Positions 41,343-53,575 of a DNA stretch of 56,209 nucleotides are shown piece after piece. Every line of letters begins with the position of its first letter. The first letter of the stretch is position 1. The translations under genes were made by a program, and so were the position numbers. Source of the DNA: Arsenophonus sp046530785 (lineage in GTDB: Bacteria; Pseudomonadota; Gammaproteobacteria; Enterobacterales; Enterobacteriaceae); NCBI GenBank assembly GCA_046530785.1, contig JBHEQT010000010.1, forward strand, positions 1 through 56,209. The letters run 5' to 3'. The notes under the pieces were generated by a model. That model did no database searches. It worked only from the letters and a program-made list of their open reading frames with translations, and was not told where the DNA came from.

Positions 41343-43809
41343 TACAAAAATACAACTATTTTATAAAAATGATTGAAAACTTTATATAAGTAAAAATACG
41401 GATTTACCTATCTAATAGAAAAACATTTTTCACCGTCCGTACCCAATGCAATTAAATCTAATAATTTAAGAAAAGTTAAGCGTTTTATTCTTTATTAATT
41501 AAACTAATCTTCTAATCCAACAAAAATCATGATTGTGATATTAAATAATATAGAAATTAATACTTCTATTAATATTTTAAATTAAAAGCAATATTAATTT
41601 TAATAATTATTTTATATAGGATATAATTTTAATTCTTAGTAATAGTTTCAATAATAATTTGATTATATAAAATAACTATGAGAAATGAAATTTTTTCATA
41701 GAAAATTTTCCTTTAATTAAAAGGGATATATTCTGTTTTTAATAATTTTATCAATAGTTTATTTAATAATTTTTCATGAATTTGTTTTTAAATAGATTAG
41801 AAAATAAATAATCAAAATATCGGATATTTCTTCTCGGTAATAATTCATTTTCTACAACATCTATAAATCATCAAATGCTATAAACCTCAATAATCATTCA
41901 ATGGGATAATTAATAATAAGACTATTATATTTTCAAATAGCATTAAGTTTTCGATAATTAAGTAATTTTTTATCTCTATTTCTAACTTATTTTCTGATAG
42001 TGTTCTCTCTTAATATTATACAAACTTCTTAATACAAAAAAATAAATAAAATAATGTTATTTTATTTTAAATTTCGTAAAATCTCTCTTTTGATATTTAT
42101 TTCTAATTCTATTATTGTTTTTTAAATTTTTTAACCATTTTATTTAATCCCCTATTTTTATATAATAAAGTAATTATCTTGTACTATTTTTAACCTGAAA
42201 TTGAAATTTCATTTATATAAATATATACAATATATTAAATTGAGCATCAATGTCATTTTTATTTTCAATCGAAAATTATTTCTCTGTAAAATAGGTCTTA
42301 ATGATTTTTATCGTTCAGTCCTACACACCAAAAAAGATATCATTATTTTATCTGATTTATGTTAAAGAATGATTATAATGAGAATATTCATCATTATACG
42401 ATGATAAAAATCATCTCATGTTTTCCTATAATTTAATAAATTTTTTACAATATTTATTTTAAAATTTACAAATATTTTGAAAATATATTTTCTATTCTCC
42501 AAATTAATATTACATTATATTGTTTCTTATAATTTCTATTTACCTTTTCTAAAATTTTTATTTAGTAATCGTCATTTGAAAAATTAAATCCTAAATAGAT
42601 CTACTTCCAGTAAGCATTTAGTATCTTCTATTGTATAACATAATTCTTGATCACTAATTATTATACCAAAATTTACAATAGTAATTAAGGATATTTTTAG
42701 TTTCTATTCTAATATTCATTAATCTATCTTTTGATAGCTATATCATCATCTAATACAAAATTAATAAGATTTTTGCTAGAAAATTAATTAATTTATATAA
42801 TATTTTTATATAAATATTTCTTTATCTTTAATTCAAGTTTAAGGATAAAGTTATTATGCAATTTTTTAAATTTTCTCTATTGAAAATAGATATAGGATTA
42901 TGTGATAGAAAATACTTATATCAAAAGAAAATTTATACTATGCTTACATATATATATCTTCTTCGGTGTGATTTAGTAAATCCTCTAAAATGTATTAATA
43001 TCTTAGAAGAAAGTTTTTAATATTAATTCGAGTAATTGATTTTAATAATATTGAATTTAATAATAAAAATATAAAACTTCATTTTTAGCTTTTATTTGAA
43101 ATAATAAATCATTAATCAATTTATTAATTTAATATTAAACAACTTTTGTTAAATAAATTTTTAATAAATAATTTATTTACTAAAATAACCAATCTTTTTA
43201 TTAGTTTACTATTATTTTAATAACAATTTAAAGTAATCTGATATTGATCAATATCAACTAAACCAAGTATAGAAAAGAGATCATATAATCTAAAAATTAT
43301 AACATATAAAGAATTATTTTATTTTTTTAATTCAATTACATCATTAATAAACAATCACATTTAGTAAATCTTTAATTTATTCTTCATTAATATTTTAGGA
43401 AAATTTTTAGAAAAATTGAATGTGATAATTATGGAGTCGAATTGTTGTATACAAAATTTCAAGATAAAATAATAAAAATTATCCTCGCATAATAAATAAG
43501 AAAAGAACGAAATTAATTTTCGTATTTTTTTATTATTTAGAAAAATATTATAAATAATAAATTAAATAGTAAGTAGGATTATACAAATGATGTAATAACT
43601 AATTTATCTTTGATATAATCAGTATATAAGAAGAGTAGTATTAAGTATTAAATCCGTAATTAAGTCAAATAGAATTAAAAATTTAACTAAGAAATAGAAT
43701 TATTTTATTTTTTAAAAGTTAATAAAATAACACTTCAATAAGTTAATTGAACAATAAATATTTTTAAAAATATTTATTCATAAAATCATATCAATATTAA
43801 TGTATTTTA

Positions 43810-43844
43810 TTTTTTACTTAAATTAATATAATTTAAGTAAAAAA
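43810..43844. repeat. Inverted repeat, 16-bp arms, 3-nt loop
   Basis: TTTTTTACTTAAATTA (43810-43825) pairs with 43829-43844 over ATA. The A-run on one side and T-run on the other give it the shape of a bidirectional terminator, but no gene lies within several kb. Confidence 0.65.
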
Positions 43845-46800
43845 ATAATTTATATTATTATTAAGTTATTAATAATTTAATAAATATTCTTATTAAAAAT
43901 AAGAAACTATAAATTAGGATTAGTTAGTTATAAGTTATTAGATATTATCGATAGTAATCAATGTTTAAATTTATTAAATAAAAATCATAATAATTATATA
44001 AAGAAAATTATATTTCAAAAAAAATAAAAATAAATCAAACTATTTAAATTATTGAATTAATTCAATAACAATTTAATGATAACTTATTAAGTTGATATTT
44101 AAAAAATATTTAATATAAAACATTATATAAATTAAAATAATTTTATTGTCATAAACAATTGCATTTTCAAAAAAAATAAATTAATAATAATTAATATTAT
44201 TAATTTAAAAGTTTAATAAATGTATAAACAAATATTATATCTCCTATTATTCAAATAAAATTAAATTTTTTTATAAAAATTATAAAATTTATATTTAAAT
44301 TAATTTAATAGTACTCATAAGTATCTTACTATCTACCTTACCTCAGATTTACAAGAATATATTTATAAATTGGGATTATGATATTCTTAAATCATAATTG
44401 ATACCCACTTTATGATTTTGATAGTTTTTTATTTAATAAATATGAATTATCTTTTTATTAAATAAAAAATAATCTAGAAAACTTCGTTAAAGAACAAAAT
44501 TCTCATAATAATAGTAAAATTTTTATCAAAATGAATATCAATAATATAAAAATTAAATTGAAAATATCAAAAAGTTTATCTCTTTTAAAGAAATTATTTG
44601 ATAATAAACATACTAAATTATAATACCTAATAAATATAATCGCTAATATCTTTCAAAATATGAAAAATATACAAATTACATTTGTATTGATATTTAATAT
44701 TTCTCCTCAGTTGACATTAAAAGAAAAAATATCCTATTTTCCTGTATAGGAAATAATTTCTATTCTGATCATATTAATTTATATAAAATTTTATAAATTT
44801 ATCAAAATATCTACTTTAAAATAAACATAACACAGGATCAGAATTACTCTGGAATAATATATTTAAAAAATATGAAAATTAAGAATAAAAGATTTGTATA
44901 TATATATCAGATATTTTATTTTAATGATTTAGAAATTCCAGAAATGAGTAATAATTGAGGAATTAGTATATTTTTTAATTAAAGAGAAAAGAAGTATTTA
45001 TCTATAAATTACAATTTATATGACCAGATAATAAATTATCTTGTTGGAAGATTATCAATAGTGATTTCGATATTTAAAATAGATTAATGATACTTAAATT
45101 ATTTTTATATATACCGATAATAATATTATTATATAGTTTATAAATTATAAAGTGAATATAAAAAAATCAATAACGATAATATTAATAATAGAGCCAAAAT
45201 ATATATGGGGTAGTTTACCATAAATTATCTGATATGTACTGATTTTACAAATCATATAAATATAATCCTTATTTGTATAAGGTAGAGATTTATATATAGT
45301 TTTTTAATTATTATAATAGAAAATTTATAGAATTCCTCTTCTTAGATACATATATCAACTTTATATTTATTTAGTAGAATTAATAAACTTTCTAAAACAA
45401 TTCATAGCATATTTTCTCTTTATATCTTTTTTGTAGATTTGTTTTCGAATATTTTATAAAAATTATGAGTTTTATGATTTTTAATTTCTTAAGATTGTTA
45501 AATATAGAAACAGTTAATAGACAAAAAGCTTATACTCGTTGCTATTAATTATTTTTCTGAAACATCCTTCGTTTTTTGTACAGATAAGACATAAATAATT
45601 TTTATACCACATTTTTATTGGTTTGAAAATAATTCGATTCTTCATTTTCAGTAATATCAAAAATTTAATTTTTTATATTTTATTGTAAAAATTTCTTAGC
45701 AATATTGGTATTTATTCTGATAGAATCTTTTGATTCATCAGTATTTTTGATATAAGTAATCTTAATAACAAATATTTTATCTATCTGTAAATTTATTTAT
45801 TTCTTCTACAATTAAAATCTTTATGTTTTCCATAGAAGTAAGTCTTAATTGCTATCTCCTCTCCATAACTGAAAAATAAATTTTATTATTAAATTAATAG
45901 TAATTGTATTCATACGAATAGACTCTCTTTCTATAAAATTTAATTTTTCTGATTACTTTTATAATCTACAAGTATGTATTTAATATACTAAAAATAAGAA
46001 CCGTTATATTGATATAAATTTAATTTAGAAATGTTAGAAAATGAATTTATTTAAATACCAATGAAATATATTCTTATCTTTTAAAATAAAATCTTTTGTA
46101 TTTTTAATATTTTTAATTAAAAAAGATGTATGTATTTTTTAAATGTTTAATTTTTCTTCTAGATTTATAATAACGAATATTATAACTTATAAATTGAGAA
46201 ATAATGTAATTCTAATCTGTTAATTAAATAAATTAATAAACATTATATTTTATAGTTCATAAATAAATCTCTCCGATAGCTTTATTTTAACCGTTCTTCG
46301 TTAATTATATTGGAATAGAAAAGTGTAAGTGTATTATTAATCGTGAATAATTAAAGTATAAGTATAGCTTTTTTATTTTTTTCACAATTAAAAAAGTTTA
46401 TTTATGAGTAATTTAATTTAAAAAATTATTAATAAACCACTAAAAACTTATATAGTAAGAAAGTTTTTAAGTACTTACATAATATATTAATATAGAAACT
46501 TATTTGACTAATTAAAGTGTGTTATTTCATTTTTGTTTATACAAAATAGTTAGCTGATGATTCAGTTTTTTATCAAGTCAAATATTAGATAAATTATATG
46601 TATAGTAAAGATTACTATCTTATCTAAAAATCTGTAGATATCTATTTCTAACAAAGGAAATAGGAAACTTATTAATATAGTGATATCTTAAAATATTAAT
46701 AATAAAGTATAATTTATCGTATATATATTTCTCCTTTTAATATAAAAGAAGAGAATAATAGGATTATTCATCTATATATAGTTACAATTTACTAAAATAA

Positions 46801-48931
46801 AAAAATTCATCGCAGAGAAAAATTAATCCTTACAATATAGAAATAATAGAAATAGGTATAATAAAATATTTTTTATAATTATTTAATATAAGATATATTT
46901 CAGAAGATGTAAAATACAAATTTTACAGAAAAACTATATCATTAAAAGAGCTGATTATAAGAAGAAGTCAATATATAAAAAACTGAATCACATTTTTATT
47001 CTTCTCTAATTAAAGATGGATTATTCGCATAATTCCAGTTAAAAGTTGATTAACCTTGAATTAAAATTCAATTATCACTGAATGTCTTATTTTTATATAA
47101 TTATGCCTTTCTAATTTTACTGAAAATAGGAGAAATAAAATTTAGTTTTTTAGCTATACACAATTGCGAATAAAAATTAAATCAATATCTTTATATTTAT
47201 TTTTTATAACTCTTTAATGATTAAGCAAAAAAAATAATTAGTAAAAATTTTCTTTTTTTTAAAAAGTAATTAGTATTACTGAGATCATTACTTGTTATTA
47301 CTTTCTGAAAAAGATAAAATGATAGATTTATTTCTATTCTGAATTATGAAGATAACCCGTAATTATCATGAATGTTTTCAGTTTTAAAGATAAAAATTAT
47401 TTTCATTTCTGAAAATTGCATTTTATAAAAAATAAAAATCTTTGTGTGAAAATCTAAATTATATAAAAGTAAAATATCTTTATTTCTTTTAATAAATAGA
47501 AGAAAAATTCTACAAAAAATTTATATAATTATATATTACTGCTTATGATCACTTTAAAAAGAAGTGCAAAATTAAATAAATATTAAGTTAAGAAGAAATT
47601 ATAAGATGATATAAAATCTTTGTTTTAAAAAATTAAATTTCAATATAATAGTAAATTACAATTTTAATTATAAGAATTTTACTTTATTTTTAATAAATTT
47701 CTAATATTTTAAAAATTAAACCAAAAATAATAAAATAATATTTTTGAGAAATAAATCATTTTTAGTAATTTTGATAATTAATCAATATATTTTATTTCAA
47801 AATACTATTTTTCTAGATTTATTAAAAAAACAAAAATAAAATACTTTATAAACGATTTCATCAATCTCAATATAGAGAGAAATATGAAAATGATCTCCAC
47901 TATAAAGGGAATATTTATCTAAATTTTATTTATCTTTTTATTTTTATAGATTTTGTATAAAATAATTTTTATAAACTATAAATAAAAATAAATTATTACA
48001 TCATTTCAATGAATCCATATTTTTAATAAATTTAATTTTCTAAAAATAATTAAATAAGTATTAAAGCTATAATAGATTTTATTAACTGTATATAGATTAA
48101 AATATATTATATTTAAATATAATATAAAATATAGGAAAACAACCAAATTAATTAACGTTAATAATACTCTAGATGAATAATAGTTCCATTTTATTAATTA
48201 ATTAAATTATAATATTTTATGGTTAGAATTTCTCTTTAGATTAAAGTAGTTCAAAAATTGAATATATAATAAATAAAATTATAAATTTTTTGAATTTTCT
48301 ACTTGGAGAAATTTGGAAAATATAAAATACTAATAAACAATCTAAAATGAAATTTATTTATTAAATTTTTCTTTAAAAAATTCTTATATAATTTAAGTAA
48401 TCAAATTAACCATAATTAGTAGTTTTTAAAAATTAAAAAATTAATGTTATAGATTTTATCTATTCCTAAATAGGAGATAAATAATTATAGAAAAATTAAC
48501 TCTAGTAATAAAGAGCTAATATTGAATAAGAATTTCCATGAAAATATCAAAAATATAATTTTTATTATAGACTTTATCTATATAAAATATCAGAGTAGTA
48601 CATCAATAATTAATTTTAATTTAATATATCTTTTAGATACTATCTGAACAAGATATAAAGGAGTATTTTACTATATTACAATGTTCAAAAAGAAAGTTTT
48701 ATATAAAAAATAAAAAATTTTAAAAATCGATTATATCTCTTTTTCGCTGTATTTATTTATTATTAAAAAAAATTAAATTATCTCCGAAATAAATAAGTTT
48801 TAATTTTTATTATAATTTCTAGAAATAATAAAGATAAATAGCGAAATAAATAATTTTTATTAGTTTAAAGATCAAAAAATAAAAAGAAAATTATTAAGCT
48901 AATTTTAAAATAAAGATCTTTGAAAAGTTTT

Positions 48932-49216
48932 TTAATTAAAAAGATTAGTATTTTTTTTCAAAAAATTACGTTGGTTATTTTTATTTTTTATTAATTGAAT
49001 CATATTATAAAAGTCATCGTTATCAGGACGCTTACTATTTGTCAACCAATCCAATAAATCAATATCTGTGCATTCTAGTAAACGAACAAATAGATATTTC
49101 TCATTTTTTGTGAGTGAATCATATTCATATTTAAAAAAAAATATAATAAATATTTCTAACTCACGTATTCCTCTTCGACATGCCCAATAAATTTTATGTT
49201 TATTATGAATATTCAT
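48932..49216 (-). CDS. sdhE: SdhE, FAD assembly factor of succinate dehydrogenase
   Basis: Helps attach FAD covalently to SdhA and FrdA. It has 94 residues; E. coli SdhE (YgfY) has 88, the extra being a Lys/Asn-rich C-terminal tail. The active RGxxE motif is present in WACRRGIREL near residues 11-20, followed by FFKYEYDSL and FVRLLECTDIDLLDWL. It implies that succinate dehydrogenase or fumarate reductase is still made. ygfX, its usual partner, is missing. Divergent from ygfZ across a 230-270-bp spacer, as in E. coli. Confidence 0.93.
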   Translation of the reverse strand: MNIHNKHKIYWACRRGIRELEIFIIFFFKYEYDSLTKNEKYLFVRLLECTDIDLLDWLTNSKRPDNDDFYNMIQLIKNKNNQRNFLKKNTNLFN

Positions 49217-49483
49217 ATATTTATTTAAATAATTTTAAAAACGTTTTTAAATAATTTCTATTTCATATAAGAAATTAAGGTAAGAAATATATTACTTAAT
49301 ATGGAAAATGATTTAAATAATATATTGTAAAAATATAATTAATAACTTAAATAAAATTTAATATAAATAAATTGCTTGATGTTAATTATATTTATAATAT
49401 GTAGCAATATTTACTAATTTTATTAATTAACTATTTTAACATTATCAATGCTTTTACACAAGTTAAAATATTTGGATGATTAT

Positions 49484-50455
49484 ATGATAAGGATAAATAA
49501 ACTTACAAAAGCAACTTACGAAAAAGACAACCAATTAGAATTATTATTGATGCAACTTAATGATTGGAATTTCATTACAGTAACAGGCTCAGATGCAAAA
49601 AAATATTTACAAAGTCAATTAACAGCAGATATAAACGAACTAAGTATAGAAAAACATGTATTTACTGCTCATTGTGACGCAAAAGGGAAAATGTGGACTA
49701 CTTTACGCCTTTTTCATTATAAAAAAGGATTTGGATATATTTTACGTACTAGTGTAGCAAAAAAGCAATTAAGTGAAATGAAAAAATACTCTATTTTTTC
49801 AAAAATAAGACTCATTCACCAGCATAATATTATATTGTTAGGTATTTCCGGTCAAAGTGCCAGAGAAGTATTAAATAAACACTTTTCTGAATTACCTGAT
49901 AAGGAAAAATCTGTAATACATCTTGAGAAAACAACTCTATTACACTTTACTGTACCGTCCGAACGTTTTTTAATTATTACAGATAGTGTGAACGCTTTTA
50001 AATTAACGAAATATTTTCGACAACATAGTGATAGCAAACAATGGCTAGCTTTAGATATTGCTGCAGGATTTGCTAATATAGATATTGAAAATAGTGCAAA
50101 ATTCATTCCACAGGCTGTTAATCTACAATCCTTCCCATCTAGTATTAGTTTTCAGAAAGGTTGTTATATCGGTCAGGAAATAATTGCGCGAACAAAATAT
50201 CGTGGTTTAAATAATCGTTCAGTATTTTGGTTAGCAGGGAAAGCAAATACCTTACCAAAAATAGGAAAACCTATTGAATGGAAAATAGGGGATAATTGGC
50301 GCTATACTGGAATAGTATTAGCTGCTGTTAAATTAACGGATAATACAATTACTATACAGGTAGTTATGAAACATGATATACCGAAAGATTCTGTTTTTCG
50401 CCTTCTTGAAGAAAGAGATAGCAAGCTAACTATTCAGGAATTTTTTGTTTGTTGA
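49484..50455 (+). CDS. ygfZ: YgfZ, folate-binding Fe-S cluster repair protein
   Basis: Tetrahydrofolate-binding protein that helps maintain certain 4Fe-4S enzymes, such as the radical enzyme MiaB. The signature KGCYIGQE with its key cysteine is present (FQKGCYIGQEIIARTKYRG). The ATG at 49484 gives 323 residues (E. coli 326) and has GGA eight bases upstream; an ATG at 49448 is in frame but has no Shine-Dalgarno. Other conserved blocks are VTGSDAKKYLQSQLTADI, HCDAKGKMW and AAVKLTDNTITIQVVM. Neighbours bglA, gcv genes and others that follow in E. coli are absent. Confidence 0.94.
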   Translation: MIRINKLTKATYEKDNQLELLLMQLNDWNFITVTGSDAKKYLQSQLTADINELSIEKHVFTAHCDAKGKMWTTLRLFHYKKGFGYILRTSVAKKQLSEMKKYSIFSKIRLIHQHNIILLGISGQSAREVLNKHFSELPDKEKSVIHLEKTTLLHFTVPSERFLIITDSVNAFKLTKYFRQHSDSKQWLALDIAAGFANIDIENSAKFIPQAVNLQSFPSSISFQKGCYIGQEIIARTKYRGLNNRSVFWLAGKANTLPKIGKPIEWKIGDNWRYTGIVLAAVKLTDNTITIQVVMKHDIPKDSVFRLLEERDSKLTIQEFFVC

Positions 50456-51141
50456 TTAAAAGAAATAAAATAGAAATTTATTTCCAGTAAAAATTGATTT
50501 ATAGAAATTTACTATCTTGATTTATTTCAAAAAAATAATAGTTATCTTTTTAATCTAATTATAGAAAAAATTAAATCTATAGCTTATAATTTAAGAAAAA
50601 TAAATGATGTATATATACTCTAAAGAGTACTTATCTAAAACTCGAAAAGTTAATTAATGTATAACAGAATTCATTTATAAGAATTGGTAATAATAAATCA
50701 GATAAATCTGATTTTAGTGAAAAATTTTTTCTTCAAATATTCAGAAAATATTTCCGATATCCATGATTTTGGGGATAGTTCAGAACCGATTAATTATTTA
50801 AAAAAACTATTTATGCTAAGAAAATGCTTTATGTATTAGGAGCGTTTATATGAAAATAGTAACTTGTTCTTTTTATGGTGAAATATTTTTTCTTATATCA
50901 TGAAAATAAAATATCCAATAAAATTAAGTATATTGATGGTAACAGTAGAAAATAATTAATTAAATAGTAGAATGGTAAATCGTTTATTCACTCAAGAAGA
51001 AAATGATTTCTTTTATTTTTTATTCGTGTAATTCTTTAAATAATTCTTCTTATAACCATAAGTCAAATAGATATCTTTTAGTTATAATACTATATAGAAA
51101 ATATAAATTGATTATAATACGTAACTTACTTAGCAAAATAC
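50456..51141. other. Non-coding spacer between ygfZ and ubiI
   Basis: About 690 bp between convergent genes. A small frame at 51003-51230 overlaps the ubiI 3' end in antisense and has no protein features. I see no terminator hairpin that stands out. In E. coli many genes (yqfA, bglA, gcvPHT and others) lie between these two loci. Confidence 0.5.
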
Positions 51142-52356
51142 TCATAACCTTTTTGTTAACCATTCAGGAATATCAGGTGATTCTAATGCATAACTTAGCA
51201 ATGTTTGTTTTATCCCTGGAAATGTATTAGTTAACAGAAAGCTAACATCACAAAATATTTTTTTTATTAAATTTTTACTATTAAATAAATGCAAAAATAC
51301 TTGCATGCTACCTAACATAAGCATAGTTCTATATTTACGGTTACGTTCATAATTTTGTAAATAAATATACTTCCCAATATCTTTACCTGTTTTATTCAAA
51401 TTACGTATTTGCCAAATCAATTCTGCAACATCCATAAATCCATGATTTAGCCCTTGCCCTGCTAAAGGATGTATAGTGTGAGCTGCATCACCTAATAAAA
51501 CAATACGTTGACTGGCAAAATTTTTAGCATACTGTCCAATAAGTGGAAAAATTTGACGTTCACTAATTAATTGACAAAACCCGAGATTCATATCTAAAGA
51601 TGTGCTTAATTTTTTTTCAAATGCAAAAATTTCTAAATCCAAATATCTATTAGCTTGAATTGCTGGTAATGACCAAACGATTGAACAAAGGTGAGGATCA
51701 TATAATGGTAAAAAAGCTAGAATACTATCACTATAAAAATATTGACGAGCAGTATTCATATGTGGAATCTCAGTTCTAATGGTGGCTATTAATGCTGTAT
51801 GTTCATAATCCCAAAAGATAATCGGAATATCCGATTTTTCTCTTATCCATGATTTAGCACCATCCGCGCCAACAACTAACTTTGCCGCTAATATTTTTTC
51901 ATTATCAAAAGTAATTAATACTTCATTCTTGCTCCAAACAATTTTTTTTAATATCTTGCCTGTTAACAAGGTAATATTTTTGCTTGATTGAACTTGTTCC
52001 CATAAAGATCCACGAATAATCGAATTTTCAATAATATATCCCAGGCATGGTAAATAATAATCCTTTGAATTAAATTGAATATAACCAAAACTATCCTGCT
52101 TCCAAACCTTTATTTGTTGATAAGTAGCAATTCTTTTTTGCAAAATTGTTTGCCAAATACCTAAATGATCTAGTAGTTTTTGACTGGACACATTAATCGC
52201 AGATACCCTTAATGCAGGAAGTTCTTGTGGATCAAATTGATTTTGTGGAGGTGAGTTTTCAATAATAGCAATTTTTATACCACAATCTTCTAATCCGCAG
52301 GCCAGTGAGAGACCAGTTATACCACCACCCACGATAACCATATCAAACAATTCCAT
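51142..52356 (-). CDS. ubiI: UbiI, 2-polyprenylphenol C5-hydroxylase
   Basis: FAD-dependent monooxygenase that adds the C5 hydroxyl in aerobic ubiquinone synthesis (formerly VisC). The ATG at 52356 (MELFDMVIVGGG) is chosen over a GTG six codons upstream because the GAGGAA Shine-Dalgarno lies inside that extension. It encodes 404 residues; E. coli has 400. It has the N-terminal dinucleotide fold VIVGGGITGLSLACG, the middle LVVGADGAKSWIR, and the second FAD motif GDAAHTIHPLAGQGLNHGFMD. Last gene of the pepP-ubiH-ubiI operon, 26 bp after ubiH. Confidence 0.95.
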   Translation of the reverse strand: MELFDMVIVGGGITGLSLACGLEDCGIKIAIIENSPPQNQFDPQELPALRVSAINVSSQKLLDHLGIWQTILQKRIATYQQIKVWKQDSFGYIQFNSKDYYLPCLGYIIENSIIRGSLWEQVQSSKNITLLTGKILKKIVWSKNEVLITFDNEKILAAKLVVGADGAKSWIREKSDIPIIFWDYEHTALIATIRTEIPHMNTARQYFYSDSILAFLPLYDPHLCSIVWSLPAIQANRYLDLEIFAFEKKLSTSLDMNLGFCQLISERQIFPLIGQYAKNFASQRIVLLGDAAHTIHPLAGQGLNHGFMDVAELIWQIRNLNKTGKDIGKYIYLQNYERNRKYRTMLMLGSMQVFLHLFNSKNLIKKIFCDVSFLLTNTFPGIKQTLLSYALESPDIPEWLTKRL

Positions 52357-52382
52357 AATTAAAATATTCCTCACTTAAATGA

Positions 52383-53561
52383 TTAAAGATAAAATATATC
52401 TCCAATTGCTTGACGAGCTAAAATATCTCGAATAAGTGGTAATCTTTTCATCGCCATTAATCCAATATTACGGATAATAGTAAGAATTAGATTATTATTT
52501 GTAAATAAATGAATCAAATTATCCGTTAATTTTATAATATTTTGACAATCATCTTTACGCTCTATTTGATATTTCATAAGAATAGAATAATCACCTAGAT
52601 CTCCACCATAATTAGCTACTTCACTAATTATATTAGCACATACCATCACATCACGTATACCAAGATTAAAACCTTGACCAGCAATAGGATGTAAAGTTTG
52701 TGCTGCATTACCAACCAAAATTAATCGATGACTTATTACTCTTCTCGCTTGAGAAAGTAATAATGGGAAACAGTAACGTTCACTAACTTTTTGAATTTTT
52801 CCTAATTTCCATCCAAATAATCTTTGCAATTTTTCTATAAATTTATTATCATCCCAACGCATAACTTGTTGTTTCATTTTTAATGGATGACACCAAACTA
52901 ATGAGCTACGGCCTTTAGATATAGGTAACATTGCTAATGGGCCATATTGAGTAAAAAGTTCAAAAGCTTTTCCTTGTGGATTTTCACTAGTTAAAACATT
53001 AGTAATTACAGCACATTGTTGATAAGATTCTCTCTTCCATTCAATTTGACATGTTTCACCTATCATCGAATAAGTACCATCAGCAGCAATTAATAACTCT
53101 CCAGATAATACTTCACCACTAGCTAATTTAACTGATACATGATCAATAGTACGCTTAACAGAAATTACTTCATCAGGATAATATAAGTTGACATTCGGTG
53201 TTTTTTTAAGTTGATTAAATAAATAGTTTCCTATATCATATAATTCAACAACATAACCGAGTGCAGGAAGAGAATAATCTTTAGCTTTTATATTAACTGT
53301 ACTATAACGTCCATATTCAGAAACATAAATTTCAGTAATTGGGGTTAAATATTTTTTTAAACCAGAAAGTATACCAATTTGTTTAAACTGTTGACAAGTA
53401 CCATAATTCAATGCAATGCTTCTGGTATCAAAAATAGGATAAGTTTTATTGGCTAATATTGCTTTAATCAATGAAACTTGAACTTTTCCTTGACTTAAAT
53501 CAGAAATAGCAAGTGCTAATGATGCACCAATTATACCACCACCACCAATAATTACTTTCAT
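52383..53561 (-). CDS. ubiH: UbiH, 2-octaprenyl-6-methoxyphenol hydroxylase
   Basis: FAD-dependent monooxygenase for the C1 hydroxylation in ubiquinone synthesis; paralogue of the neighbouring ubiI. It has 392 residues, the E. coli length. It has the N-terminal VIIGGGGIIGASLALAI, the central LLIAADGTYSMIGE, and GNAAQTLHPIAGQGFNLGIRD. It starts 14 bp after the pepP stop with AGGTG somewhat far upstream across a run of A. Both O2-dependent hydroxylases being kept points to aerobic life in the host. Confidence 0.96.
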   Translation of the reverse strand: MKVIIGGGGIIGASLALAISDLSQGKVQVSLIKAILANKTYPIFDTRSIALNYGTCQQFKQIGILSGLKKYLTPITEIYVSEYGRYSTVNIKAKDYSLPALGYVVELYDIGNYLFNQLKKTPNVNLYYPDEVISVKRTIDHVSVKLASGEVLSGELLIAADGTYSMIGETCQIEWKRESYQQCAVITNVLTSENPQGKAFELFTQYGPLAMLPISKGRSSLVWCHPLKMKQQVMRWDDNKFIEKLQRLFGWKLGKIQKVSERYCFPLLLSQARRVISHRLILVGNAAQTLHPIAGQGFNLGIRDVMVCANIISEVANYGGDLGDYSILMKYQIERKDDCQNIIKLTDNLIHLFTNNNLILTIIRNIGLMAMKRLPLIRDILARQAIGDIFYL

Positions 53562-53575
53562 TTTTTTTAAAACAC

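Larger units (their letters stand above)
38756..48931. other. 10.2-kb AT-rich gene desert
   Basis: Enterics carry recJ, dsbC, xerD, fldB and ygfX between prfB and sdhE, about 4-4.5 kb. None is recognisable, and the desert is more than twice that length. It contains perfect inverted repeats at 41076-41112 and 43810-43844, a 12-bp tandem duplication at 41319-41342, and a few slightly GC-richer patches (about 39470-39660 and 40615-40730) that could be gene relics but which I cannot translate into a known protein. Confidence 0.55.

Noticed and set aside
51003..51230. 75-codon plus-strand frame
   Set aside because: Its last third is antisense to ubiI, and the rest is low-complexity Ile/Tyr/Lys sequence typical of AT-rich spacers.
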